Assembly (NCBI RefSeq): GCF_030285785.1 | Contig: NZ_CP127247.1 | Coordinates: forward strand, 1,201,501-1,265,500 | From: Parasedimentitalea psychrophila | GTDB taxonomy: Bacteria > Pseudomonadota > Alphaproteobacteria > Rhodobacterales > Rhodobacteraceae | Length of the DNA stretch: 64,000 nt | Reading direction: 5' to 3' | Shown: positions 8,187 through 16,360 of the stretch, piece by piece | Layout: each line of letters begins with the position of its first letter | Position numbering within the stretch: the stretch's first letter is position 1 | The notes under the pieces: generated by a model | Database searches by the model: none | What the model was told of the DNA's origin: nothing | What the model saw: only the letters and a program-made list of their open reading frames with translations | Translations under genes and position numbers: made by a program

Positions 8187-9695
8187 ATGACCGCACGCGC
8201 CTATACCGTTGCGTTTCACGGGGTCGAGGCCCGCGAGGTCGAGGTGCAATGCGCTGTGGCACCGGGCCTGCCTGCGTTTTCGGTGGTCGGGCTGCCAGAC
8301 AAGGCAGTGTCCGAAGCCCGTGACCGGGTGCGCTCGGCCTTCTCGTCCATGTCGATCGCATTGCCGTCAAAACGGATCACCGTCAATCTGTCGCCGGCCG
8401 ACCTGCCCAAAGAGGGCAGCCATTTCGACCTTCCCATCGCGCTGGCGCTGCTGGCTGCAATCGACATCATCCCCGCCGATGCCGCCGCCGAGACCATAGC
8501 CCTGGGCGAGCTGTCGCTGGATGGCACTCTGGTGCCCGTGGTTGGGGCGCTGCCAGCCGCCATCACCGCCGCCGAAAAGCAACGCACCCTGCTTTGCCCG
8601 CAGGCATCGGGGGCCGAGGCGGCCTGGGTGGAGGCGGCAAAAGTGATCGGCGCCGCCAGTCTGGCCGAGGTGGTGCGCCATTTCACCGGCCAGATGCTGA
8701 TTGCCCCGGCGCGGCCCGGCGAGGTCAGCAGCCCGGCCCCAACCAAGGATCTGCGCGACGTCAAGGGACAGGAGCGGGCCAAACGGGCGCTGGAGATTGC
8801 CGCTGCCGGTCGCCATCACCTGTTGATGGTGGGAACGCCGGGATCGGGGAAATCAATGCTGGCGGCGCGGCTGCCGGGCCTGTTGCCGCCGCTGACCCCG
8901 AATGAGGCCTTGCAGACCTCGATGATTCAGTCCCTGTGCGGAATGATCGAAGAAGGCGGTATTAACCGCACCCGACCGTTTCGCGAACCACATCACACGG
9001 CGTCGATGGCGGCGATTGTCGGCGGCGGACGGCAGGCAAAACCGGGCGAGATCAGTCTGGCCCACAATGGTATCTTGTTTCTCGACGAATTCCCCGAGTT
9101 CAACCGCGCGGTGCTGGAAACTCTGCGCCAGCCAATAGAAACCGGCGAGGTGATGATTGCCCGCGCCAATGCGCATGTGAAATACCCCAGCCGGTTCATG
9201 CTGGTGGCGGCGGCCAATCCCTGCAAATGCGGCTATCTGACCGATCCGGCCCGCGCCTGCTCGCGCGCACCAATCTGTGGCGAGGATTACATGGGGCGGA
9301 TTTCCGGCCCGCTGATGGACCGGTTTGATCTGCGGGTCGAGGTGCCGCCGGTGGCGTTCAGGGATCTGGACCTGCCGGCAAATGGCGATAGCACGGCAGA
9401 GGTAGCCGCCCGCGTTGCCGCCGCAAGGGACCGCCAATGCAGCCGTTTTGAGGGCCACCCTGAGCTGCGACAGAACGCCGATGTCGAAGGGGAATTGCTG
9501 GAACAGATGGCGCGGCCAGACCGCGAGAGCCGCGATCTGCTGCGGCGCGCCGCCGAGCGGTTCGGCCTGACCGCGCGGGGCTATCACCGGGTGCTGCGGG
9601 TGGCCCGAACAATTGCCGATATCGACGGAGTTCCGGATATTCGGCGTCGGGACGTGGCTGAGGCGCTGAGTTTTCGTCTGGCCACATCACATTAG
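8187..9695 (+). CDS. comM: YifB/ComM-family Mg-chelatase-like AAA+ ATPase
   Basis: 502 residues. The N-terminal ChlI-like domain begins ARAYTVAFHGVEAREVEVQ and contains the GLPAFSVVGLPDKAV signature. The AAA+ core has Walker A VGTPGSGKSMLA (about 215-226) and Walker B-like ILFLDEFPEFNR (about 293-304), followed by a cysteine cluster (CKCGY, CSRAPIC) and a C-terminal helical domain with the arginine-rich sensor region. ComM in other bacteria is a hexameric helicase that promotes branch migration during natural transformation. GGAGAG just before the ATG supports the start. The TAG stop lies inside the first unit of a 15-bp tandem repeat. Confidence 0.95.
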   Translation: MTARAYTVAFHGVEAREVEVQCAVAPGLPAFSVVGLPDKAVSEARDRVRSAFSSMSIALPSKRITVNLSPADLPKEGSHFDLPIALALLAAIDIIPADAAAETIALGELSLDGTLVPVVGALPAAITAAEKQRTLLCPQASGAEAAWVEAAKVIGAASLAEVVRHFTGQMLIAPARPGEVSSPAPTKDLRDVKGQERAKRALEIAAAGRHHLLMVGTPGSGKSMLAARLPGLLPPLTPNEALQTSMIQSLCGMIEEGGINRTRPFREPHHTASMAAIVGGGRQAKPGEISLAHNGILFLDEFPEFNRAVLETLRQPIETGEVMIARANAHVKYPSRFMLVAAANPCKCGYLTDPARACSRAPICGEDYMGRISGPLMDRFDLRVEVPPVAFRDLDLPANGDSTAEVAARVAAARDRQCSRFEGHPELRQNADVEGELLEQMARPDRESRDLLRRAAERFGLTARGYHRVLRVARTIADIDGVPDIRRRDVAEALSFRLATSH

Positions 9696-9761
9696 GGCCC
9701 GACACATTAGGGCCCGACACATTAGGGCCCGACACATTAGGGCCCGACACATTAGGGCCCG
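9691..9761. repeat. 15-bp tandem repeat (about 4.7 copies) over the comM stop
   Basis: ATTAGGGCCCGACAC is repeated perfectly from 9691, 9706, 9721 and 9736, with a fifth partial copy from 9751. Each unit carries a GGGCCC palindrome. The TAG at 9693-9695 in the first unit is the comM stop. Reading the same DNA on the minus strand gives Ser-Gly-Pro-Asn-Val repeats, but there is no reason to think that frame is translated. Confidence 0.97.
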
Positions 9762-9796
9762 TCGAAATTGCAACGCTACGCGTGCAAATGAACGTA

Positions 9797-9854
9797 GCGC
9801 TTGACGCCTTCCCCCCGGGAAGGCGTCAAGCGCGGCCCGGCCAATAGGCCGGGC
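9797..9854. repeat. Two adjacent perfect hairpins; dispersed intergenic element, copy A
   Basis: A 17-bp perfect stem (GCGCTTGACGCCTTCCC, loop CCC) at 9797-9833 is followed at once by an 8-bp perfect stem (GCCCGGCC, loop AATA) at 9835-9854. It lies between the convergent genes comM and gshB. The right half resembles the ends of elements at 11317-11408 and 30759-30826, so this is likely one member of a repeated family. It has no T-run; a role as terminator or mRNA 3'-end stabiliser is inference. Confidence 0.85.
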
Positions 9855-9878
9855 AAAGTAAGAGGATCAACTCCGCAG

Positions 9879-10811
9879 TTACAGCTTGGCCTCAATGGCC
9901 TGCCAGATCTTCTCGGCGATGTTCACCCCGTCAAACCGCTCCAGCTCTTGGATGCCGGTGGGCGAAGTCACGTTGATCTCGGTCAGGTAATCGCCAATCA
10001 CGTCAATGCCGACAAAGACCTGACCTCTCTCTTTCAACAGCGGCCCGATGGCGGCGCAGATTTCCAGATCACGATCGGTCAGTCCGATCTTCTCGGGGCG
10101 ACCACCGACATGCATGTTGGAGCGGGTTTCGCCCGCAGCAGGCACCCGGTTGATGGCGCCGACGGGCTTGCCATCAACCAGAATAATCCGTTTGTCGCCG
10201 TTGCTGACGTCGGGCAGGAATTTCTGCACGATCAGCGGTTCCCGGCTGAAGCCAGTGAACAATTCATGCAGCGAGGTCAGGTTGCGGTCATTGACATCCA
10301 GACGGAACACTCCGGCGCCGCCATTGCCATACAGCGGTTTCAGGATCACATCGCCATGCTTGGCCTTGAAGGCCTTGATGGTGTCCAGATCGCGGGCAAC
10401 CGTTGTTGGTGGGGTCAGGTCCGGGAAATCCAGCACCAATAGTTTTTCGGGGTAGTTGCGCACCCAGAAGGGATCGTTCACCACCAGTGCTTGCCCCTTG
10501 AGCCGGTCCAGCAGGTGGGTGGCGGTGATGTAATGCATGTCGAACGGCGGATCCTGACGCAGCCAGATCACGTCAAAATCAGCCAGATCCACTTCGCGCT
10601 GCGGCCCCAGTACGGCCGGATCACCCGCCACCCGCTGCACGGTCATATCCTGACCACGGGCGGTGATGCGCCCCTCTTGATAGGCCAATTGATCCGGCCC
10701 GTAGAAAAAGAGCGAATGGCCGCGTGCCTGCGCCTCTTCGGCCAGCCGGAAGCTGCTGTCTGCGTTGATGTCCACGTCCCCGATTGGGTCCATCTGAAAG
10801 GCGATCTTCAT
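9879..10811 (-). CDS. gshB: Glutathione synthetase
   Basis: ATP-grasp enzyme that joins gamma-glutamylcysteine to glycine, the last step of glutathione synthesis. 310 residues. It begins with the hallmark [20 protein letters not shown]; the central ATP-grasp region shows [16 protein letters not shown], and the C-terminal metal and substrate site shows [28 protein letters not shown] precedes the ATG at 10811. It is followed on the same strand by an intergenic hairpin element and preceded by yraN 60 bases away. Confidence 0.97.
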   Translation of the reverse strand: MKIAFQMDPIGDVDINADSSFRLAEEAQARGHSLFFYGPDQLAYQEGRITARGQDMTVQRVAGDPAVLGPQREVDLADFDVIWLRQDPPFDMHYITATHLLDRLKGQALVVNDPFWVRNYPEKLLVLDFPDLTPPTTVARDLDTIKAFKAKHGDVILKPLYGNGGAGVFRLDVNDRNLTSLHELFTGFSREPLIVQKFLPDVSNGDKRIILVDGKPVGAINRVPAAGETRSNMHVGGRPEKIGLTDRDLEICAAIGPLLKERGQVFVGIDVIGDYLTEINVTSPTGIQELERFDGVNIAEKIWQAIEAKL

Positions 10812-10871
10812 GCGTCTATCCCTTATCTGTCGGCCAATTACATGGCCCAGCGCCGGGACATGTTCAATGGG

Positions 10872-11252
10872 TCAACCCTGGCCAAAAGCGTTTTCGATGA
10901 TTTCGATCTGGCCAGAGCCATCGACCAAAGCGACGTCAAAGCGGGATTCGGTCAGCTGACCTGCGGGTTCAGTGTCCAAAAACTGCCCAGCGCTAGCGTA
11001 GATCCGTTCTATCTGCGCTGGTGTGATGCGCGCGGCGGCACGGGCAGTTGTCTTGCTCTGCTTTACCTCGACAAAAACCAGCGCCGCGCCCTGACGAAAG
11101 ATCAGGTCGATCTCACCACCATCACCGCGCCAGCGGCGTGCAGCAACACTATAGCCTTGTTGTTCATAGAATTTGGCCACCAGATCCTCGGCTGCTGCGC
11201 CAGCTAGATAAGCCCTTTGGCCTGAGTGCTGTCTATTTCGAGGACCCGACAT
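10872..11252 (-). CDS. yraN: YraN family protein (UPF0102)
   Basis: 126-residue protein of the endonuclease-like UPF0102 family. The predicted active-site pattern GEIDLIF...VFVEVK matches the D-ExK core of restriction-type nucleases, and the N-terminal G..AE..A helix (LAGAAAEDLVAKFYEQQGY) is typical. Its position beside rsmI and an LpoA-like gene mirrors the rsmI-lpoA-yraN order of many proteobacteria. Activity has not been established for most of the family. Confidence 0.9.
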   Translation of the reverse strand: MSGPRNRQHSGQRAYLAGAAAEDLVAKFYEQQGYSVAARRWRGDGGEIDLIFRQGAALVFVEVKQSKTTARAAARITPAQIERIYASAGQFLDTEPAGQLTESRFDVALVDGSGQIEIIENAFGQG

Positions 11253-11316
11253 AAGCCGGAGCGTCGTTTATCTGACATGCAACGTCAATCTTATATCAAC
11301 CAGGGCCGCGGCTGAC

Positions 11317-11408
11317 CTTGGGGAGGTGCAAAGCGCCTTCCCGTATTGCCGAAGGCAAACCTACGGTTTGACGGGAAGGTCAGGCGCGGCCCGACCTATC
11401 GGCCGAGC
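11317..11408. repeat. Dispersed intergenic element, copy B
   Basis: The yraN-rsmI gap holds a multi-hairpin element. It begins CTTGGGGAGGTGCAAAGCGC, includes inner stems CCTTCCCGT with ACGGGAAGG (11336-11344 with 11371-11379) and CAAACC TAC GGTTTG (11356-11370), and ends CAGGCGCGGCCCGACCTAT followed by CGGCCGAGC. Start and end match copy C at 30759-30826 closely. Confidence 0.8.
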
Positions 11409-11450
11409 CAACTCATCAAAAACCCTGCCCCAACAACATGAACGAGTGTC

Positions 11451-12311
11451 TTACCCTTCATCCTTGGGCAGTTTCAGCGCCATTTGATAGATCTTGCGCC
11501 GGGGCAGGTCGTGTAGTTTCGACACGATATCCGCCGCATCCTTGACCGAATTATCCTGCAACGCGGCGCGCAGATCTTGCTCCAGGTCCTCGGGGTTCAC
11601 GTCTTTGGTGCGGGAGCGGTCGACCAGCACCACGATTTCACCCTTCACACTTTTCTCGGCCAGTTGCGCGACCAGCTCGCTCAGCGAGGCGCGGCGGACT
11701 TCTTCGAACTTTTTGGTGATCTCGCGGCACAGGGCGGCGGGGCGGTCGCCCAGCACCTCGGCCATATCCGCCAGCGAGGCCGCCACCCGCTTGGGTGATT
11801 CGTAAAAGATCAGGGTGCCGGGTATCCGGCTGACCTCCTCCAAGCGTTTGCGGCGGGCGCCGCTTGCATTGGGCAGGAAGCCGGCGAAAAAGAACGCATC
11901 GGTCGGCAGGCCGCCCAAGGTCAGCGCCGCCAGTCCGGCAGAGGCCCCCGGTGCCACGGTAACCACATGACCCGCCTCGGCGGCGGCGCGACTGAGATCA
12001 TAGCCGGGGTCGGCAATCAATGGCATCCCCGCCTCGGAGGCATAGGCCACCGATTTGCCCTCAGCCAACGCCGCAAGCAAGCCCGCACGGGCGCCAGCAC
12101 CGCTGTGATCGTGATAGGCGATCACCCGGCGACTGTTCAGCGGCACGCCGTGGATCTCCATCAGGCGGCGCAGGGAGCGGGTGTCTTCGGCGGCAATCAC
12201 CTCGGCGGAGGCCAAAACATCCAGCGCCCTGAGGGTAATATCGCGGGCGGTGCCGATGGGCGTGGCAACAAAGTACAGCCCCGGAGACAATCTGACATTC
12301 TGATGATTCAA
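11451..12311 (-). CDS. rsmI: 16S rRNA (cytidine(1402)-2'-O)-methyltransferase
   Basis: SAM-dependent methyltransferase that 2'-O-methylates C1402 in the 16S rRNA decoding centre. 286 residues of tetrapyrrole-methylase fold: GLYFVATPIGTARDITLRAL at the start, the AEDTRSLRRL motif, ISDPGY-like SEAGMPLIADPGYDLSRAA and PGASAGLAALTLGGLPTD, and a C-terminal helical part. The start is TTG at 12311; no ATG fits before the conserved core. It is divergent from the LpoA-like gene across an 88-base gap. Confidence 0.95.
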   Translation of the reverse strand: MNHQNVRLSPGLYFVATPIGTARDITLRALDVLASAEVIAAEDTRSLRRLMEIHGVPLNSRRVIAYHDHSGAGARAGLLAALAEGKSVAYASEAGMPLIADPGYDLSRAAAEAGHVVTVAPGASAGLAALTLGGLPTDAFFFAGFLPNASGARRKRLEEVSRIPGTLIFYESPKRVAASLADMAEVLGDRPAALCREITKKFEEVRRASLSELVAQLAEKSVKGEIVVLVDRSRTKDVNPEDLEQDLRAALQDNSVKDAADIVSKLHDLPRRKIYQMALKLPKDEG

Positions 12312-12399
12312 CGCTGGACCCGCCTTTATCGTCGTTTATTATTCCCTCCCAACACCAACACGGCGCATCACCGCCGGATCAGGGAGTTTTAAGTCTATT

Positions 12400-13572
12400 A
12401 TGTTTGCTGTTTTCAAGCCTGCCCGCAAGGTCGCACTCGCAGCGATTGCCGCCGTGTCCTCTTTTGCTTTGATTGCCTGCGACCCCATTGGCGGTGGCGG
12501 AGGTCCAACCATCAATACCTCAAAGCCGGTTCCGGTGGCCTTGCTGGTGCCGCGTGGCTCCGGCCAGCCCGGTGATGAGGTGCTGGCCCAGAGCCTGGAA
12601 AACGCCGCCCGAATGGCGATGGCCGATCTGCAGGGCATTCAGATTGATCTGAAAGTCTACAGCACGGCTGGCAATGCGCAGACCGCCGCAGCAGCGGCAA
12701 CCCAGGCGGTGGATGACGGCGCCCGCATTATTTTGGGCCCGCTCTACGCCGAGGCCGCAAATGCCGCCGGTGTCGCAGCGGCCAAGCGCAATGTGAACGT
12801 ACTGGCCTTTTCCAACAACACCGCAATTGCCGGCGGCAATGTTTTCATTCTGGGTGCCACCTATGGCAACACCGCCCGCAGGCTCTCGAGCTACGCCGCC
12901 CGTCAGGGCAACGGAAATATTCTGGTGGTCAGTGGGGATGATGCCAGCGGTCAAGCAGGCCGCGCAGCCATCCAATCCGCAGCCGTGACCACCGGTGCCA
13001 CTATTGTTGGCAGTGTCAGCTATGAGCTGTCGCAACAGGGGGTGATCAATTCGATCGGCACAATCCGTGATTCAGCCGCCAGCAACGGGGCCACATCGGT
13101 GTTTCTGACCGCCACCACAGCCGGCGCATTGCCGCTGTTGACGCAGCTGCTGCCCGAAGCCGGGCTTGACCCGGCGACCACCCAATACATGGGCCTGACC
13201 CGCTGGGATATTCCAGCCCAGACTCTGGCTATGCCCGGGGTTCAGGGCGGCTGGTTTGCACTGCCGGACCCGGCAAAAACCCAACAGTTCAACAGCCGCT
13301 ATGCGGCCACTTATGGCGGTGCGCCGCATCAGATTGGCGGCCTGGCCTATGATGGTATCGCCGCAATCGGTGCGCTGGTCGGCGCAGGTAAATCAGACGC
13401 CCTGACCGGAGCCGCCCTGACCCAGAGCGCCGGTTTCCAGGGGGTCAACGGCATCTTCCGCCTGCGTCCCGACGGCACCAATGACCGCGGTCTGGCGGTC
13501 GCAACAATTCAAGACAAAAAGGTGGTCGTCATTGACCCAGCTCCCAGCAGCTTCTCCGGCGCCGGATCATGA
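12400..13572 (+). CDS. Penicillin-binding protein activator-like lipoprotein (LpoA/YraM family)
   Basis: 390-residue outer-membrane or periplasmic lipoprotein. A lipobox (FALIAC) places the lipidated cysteine at residue 27. A glycine-rich linker (GGGGG) follows, then a type-1 periplasmic-binding fold: VALLVPRGSGQPGDEVLAQ, ILGPLYAEAANAAG, NILVVSGDD, and GLAYDGIAAI near the C-terminus. E. coli LpoA activates PBP1a, and the rsmI/yraN neighbourhood supports LpoA orthology. Direct activation of a PBP in this organism is inferred. Its end overlaps the start of glnD. Confidence 0.85.
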   Translation: MFAVFKPARKVALAAIAAVSSFALIACDPIGGGGGPTINTSKPVPVALLVPRGSGQPGDEVLAQSLENAARMAMADLQGIQIDLKVYSTAGNAQTAAAAATQAVDDGARIILGPLYAEAANAAGVAAAKRNVNVLAFSNNTAIAGGNVFILGATYGNTARRLSSYAARQGNGNILVVSGDDASGQAGRAAIQSAAVTTGATIVGSVSYELSQQGVINSIGTIRDSAASNGATSVFLTATTAGALPLLTQLLPEAGLDPATTQYMGLTRWDIPAQTLAMPGVQGGWFALPDPAKTQQFNSRYAATYGGAPHQIGGLAYDGIAAIGALVGAGKSDALTGAALTQSAGFQGVNGIFRLRPDGTNDRGLAVATIQDKKVVVIDPAPSSFSGAGS

Positions 13573-16360
13573 TCCGGCGGCCGATGCCGTAACCCGCTAC
13601 CCGCAGGCCTCGGGGCCTTTGGTCTGCGATCCACAGGCGATTTTCGACACTTTGAGGATCCGCACCCGGATCAGGGATCTGGCTAACGGTCAGGCCAATG
13701 CCTCCCTGCGGGGCGAAGTCGTCTCGCTGTTGCGGGACGCCAATAAGGCTGGGCGCAAAGTGATTGCCGAGGGCTTCTCCAAGGCGCCGTTCGATTCGCG
13801 GCCAGCCACCCGGTCGTACACCTTTCTCACCGATGGGCTGGTCACATCGGCCCTGTTTGCGGCCAGTGAACTGATGCATCCAGTGGCGAACCCGACGCGC
13901 GGTGAGCGCATTGCGGTGCTGGCGGTGGGCGGCTATGGCCGCGGTGAGATGGCGCCCTCGTCGGATGTCGACCTGTTGTTCCTGACGCCTTACAAAATCA
14001 CCGCCTGGGCCGAGAGCGTCATTGAATCGATGCTCTATATGCTCTGGGATCTAAAGCTGAAGGTCGGCCATGCCAGCCGCACCATCCCGGACTGCCTGCG
14101 TCTGGGCCGCGAAGATTTCACCATTCGCACCGCGATGCTGGAACATCGGTTTCTGGCCGGTGACGAATTGCTGGGCGATGAGCTGGATCAGCGGCTGAAG
14201 GCCGATCTGTTCCAGGGCACCGCCTATGAGTTCATCGAAGCCAAGCTGAATGAGCGCGAGGCGCGCCATTTCAAGCAGGGCCAGCGCTATATGGTCGAGC
14301 CGAACGTCAAAGAGGGCAAAGGCGGCTTGCGCGATTTGCAGTCGATGTACTGGATCGCCAAATATCTGTACCAGGTGCATGACACCGCCGAACTGGTGCC
14401 GCTGGGCCTGTTTGAGCCGGAAGAATACGATCTGTTTGCCAAGGCCGAGAACTTTCTCTGGGCGGTGCGCTCGCATCTGCATCTGCTCACCGGGCGGCCA
14501 ACCGAGGTGCTGTCGTTTGATATGCAGGTCGAGGTCGCCGAGCGCATGGGCTATCAGGATATCGCCGGACGGCGAGCGGTGGAAATCTTTATGCAGGATT
14601 ATTTCCGTCAGGCCACCACGGTCGGGGACCTGACGCGCATCTTCCTGACCAAGTTGGAAGCCACCCACCAGAAGAGCGAACCGCTGCTGGAGCGGCTGTT
14701 CCGTCGTCGCCCGCGCACCAAACCGGGCTACAAGGTGGTCAACAACCGGCTCGACATTGTTGATCCTGACGGTTTTCTCATCGACCGGCTGAACCTGTTG
14801 CGGCTGTTCGAGGAGGGCCTGCGCACTGGAATGCTGATCCACCCCGATGCGATGCGGCTGGTGACCGCCAATCTGGATCTGATCGACGATACATTTCGCA
14901 ACACCCCCGAAGCACAGCGCATTTTTCTCGACCTGCTGCTGAAGCACGGCAACCCGGAACGGGCGCTGCGGCGGATGAACGAACTGGGGGTGCTGTCGGC
15001 CTTCCTGCCGGAATTTGCCCCCATCGTGGCAATGATGCAGTTCAACATGTATCATTTCTATACGGTGGACGAGCACACCATTCAGGTGATCTCCAACTTT
15101 GCCGCCATTGAACGCGAGGAACTGGAGGACGAGCTGCCGCTTAGCTCCAAAATTCTGCGCAAGGGATTGAATCGCAAGGTGCTGATGGTGGCGATGCTGT
15201 TGCATGACATTGGCAAGGGGCAGCCTGTCGATCACTCGATTCTGGGCGCCCAGATCGCCCGCAAGGTGGCGCCGCGGCTGGGGCTGAACAAATCCGACAG
15301 CGAGACGGTGGAATGGTTGGTGCGCTATCACCTGTTGATGTCGGATATGGCGCAGAAACGCGATATTGCCGACCCGCGCACGGTGCGGGATTTTGCCAAG
15401 GCGGTGCAGACAGTCAAACGGCTGGACCTGCTGACGGTGCTGACGGTCTGTGACATTCGCGGTGTTGGCCCCCATACCTGGAACAACTGGAAGGCCGCCC
15501 TGTTGCGGGCCTTGTATAAACAGACCCGCGAAGCGCTGGAAAACGGCATGGAGGCGCTGAACCGTGAACACCGCGGCGCCGGCGCCAAAAAGAACCTGCG
15601 CGCAGCCCTGCCGGACTGGCCCAAGCCCTTGCTCAAGAAAGAGACCGCGCGCCATTACCCGCCCTATTGGCAGGGGCTCCACGTCACCGGCCATGTGGAT
15701 TTTGCAGAGATGCTGCGGGAGTTGGAGGAAAGCGAAGATCCAAACGGGATTGTCATCCGCCTGTTCCCCGATGAAGACCGCGATGCCACCCGCGCCTGTT
15801 TTGTCATGCCCGACCACCCCGGCATTTTCTCGCGGGTGGCCGGCGCGTTGGCGCTGGTGGGGGCCAATGTGGTCGATGCGCGTTCATACACCACCAAAGA
15901 CGGCTATGTCACCGATGCCTTCTGGATTCAGGATGCCGACGGCAGCCCATTCGAGGCGGCGCGCCTGCCGCGTCTGAGCCAGATGATCCACAAGACCCTG
16001 AACGGCGAGGTGGTGGCGCGGGATGCGTTGAAATCGCGCGACAAGATCAAGAAACGCGAACGGGCGTTCAAGGTGCCGACCCATATCACCTTCGACAACG
16101 AAGGCTCGGAAATATACACCATCATCGAGGTCGACACCCGCGACCGCCCCGGATTGCTGTTTGACCTGGCCCGCACCCTGGCCGCATCAAATGTCTATGT
16201 CGCCAATGCGGTGATCGCCACTTATGGCGAACAGGTGGTAGATACATTCTACGTCAAGGACATGTTCGGGTTGAAATATCACGCCAAGTCAAAGCAGGAT
16301 TTCCTGGAGAACAAACTGCGCACGGCGATCACCGAAGGCGCCAAGCGGGCGCAATCATGA
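13532..16360 (+). CDS. glnD: [Protein-PII] uridylyltransferase / uridylyl-removing enzyme
   Basis: Nitrogen sensor that adds UMP to PII proteins when glutamine is low and removes it when high. About 942 residues. The nucleotidyltransferase site is GGYGRGEMAPSSDVDLLFL from residue 133, the HD phosphohydrolase has LLHDIGKGQPVDHS near 557, and two C-terminal ACT domains start near 753 (DHPGIFSRVAGALALVGANV) and 866 (RDRPGLLFDLARTLAASNVY). I prefer TTG at 13532, which has AAGG nine bases upstream and overlaps lpoA by 41 bases; an ATG at 13481 gives 959 residues but its extra codons read through lpoA without a ribosome site. The stop overlaps murJ by ATGA. Confidence 0.93.
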   Translation: MTQLPAASPAPDHDPAADAVTRYPQASGPLVCDPQAIFDTLRIRTRIRDLANGQANASLRGEVVSLLRDANKAGRKVIAEGFSKAPFDSRPATRSYTFLTDGLVTSALFAASELMHPVANPTRGERIAVLAVGGYGRGEMAPSSDVDLLFLTPYKITAWAESVIESMLYMLWDLKLKVGHASRTIPDCLRLGREDFTIRTAMLEHRFLAGDELLGDELDQRLKADLFQGTAYEFIEAKLNEREARHFKQGQRYMVEPNVKEGKGGLRDLQSMYWIAKYLYQVHDTAELVPLGLFEPEEYDLFAKAENFLWAVRSHLHLLTGRPTEVLSFDMQVEVAERMGYQDIAGRRAVEIFMQDYFRQATTVGDLTRIFLTKLEATHQKSEPLLERLFRRRPRTKPGYKVVNNRLDIVDPDGFLIDRLNLLRLFEEGLRTGMLIHPDAMRLVTANLDLIDDTFRNTPEAQRIFLDLLLKHGNPERALRRMNELGVLSAFLPEFAPIVAMMQFNMYHFYTVDEHTIQVISNFAAIEREELEDELPLSSKILRKGLNRKVLMVAMLLHDIGKGQPVDHSILGAQIARKVAPRLGLNKSDSETVEWLVRYHLLMSDMAQKRDIADPRTVRDFAKAVQTVKRLDLLTVLTVCDIRGVGPHTWNNWKAALLRALYKQTREALENGMEALNREHRGAGAKKNLRAALPDWPKPLLKKETARHYPPYWQGLHVTGHVDFAEMLRELEESEDPNGIVIRLFPDEDRDATRACFVMPDHPGIFSRVAGALALVGANVVDARSYTTKDGYVTDAFWIQDADGSPFEAARLPRLSQMIHKTLNGEVVARDALKSRDKIKKRERAFKVPTHITFDNEGSEIYTIIEVDTRDRPGLLFDLARTLAASNVYVANAVIATYGEQVVDTFYVKDMFGLKYHAKSKQDFLENKLRTAITEGAKRAQS

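Noticed and set aside
9358-9750. Minus-strand frame encoding Ser-Gly-Pro-Asn-Val repeats
   Set aside because: The repeats are the 15-bp tandem array read backwards, and the rest is antisense to comM.
13481-13531. Upstream ATG as glnD start
   Set aside because: No ribosome site, and its extra 17 codons are a shifted reading of lpoA; TTG at 13532 has AAGG.
14051-15817. Long open frame (588 codons) on the minus strand within glnD
   Set aside because: It lies wholly antisense to a well-supported gene, follows its codon pattern, is His/Gln-rich as GC-rich antisense frames are, and has no known motif or ribosome site.
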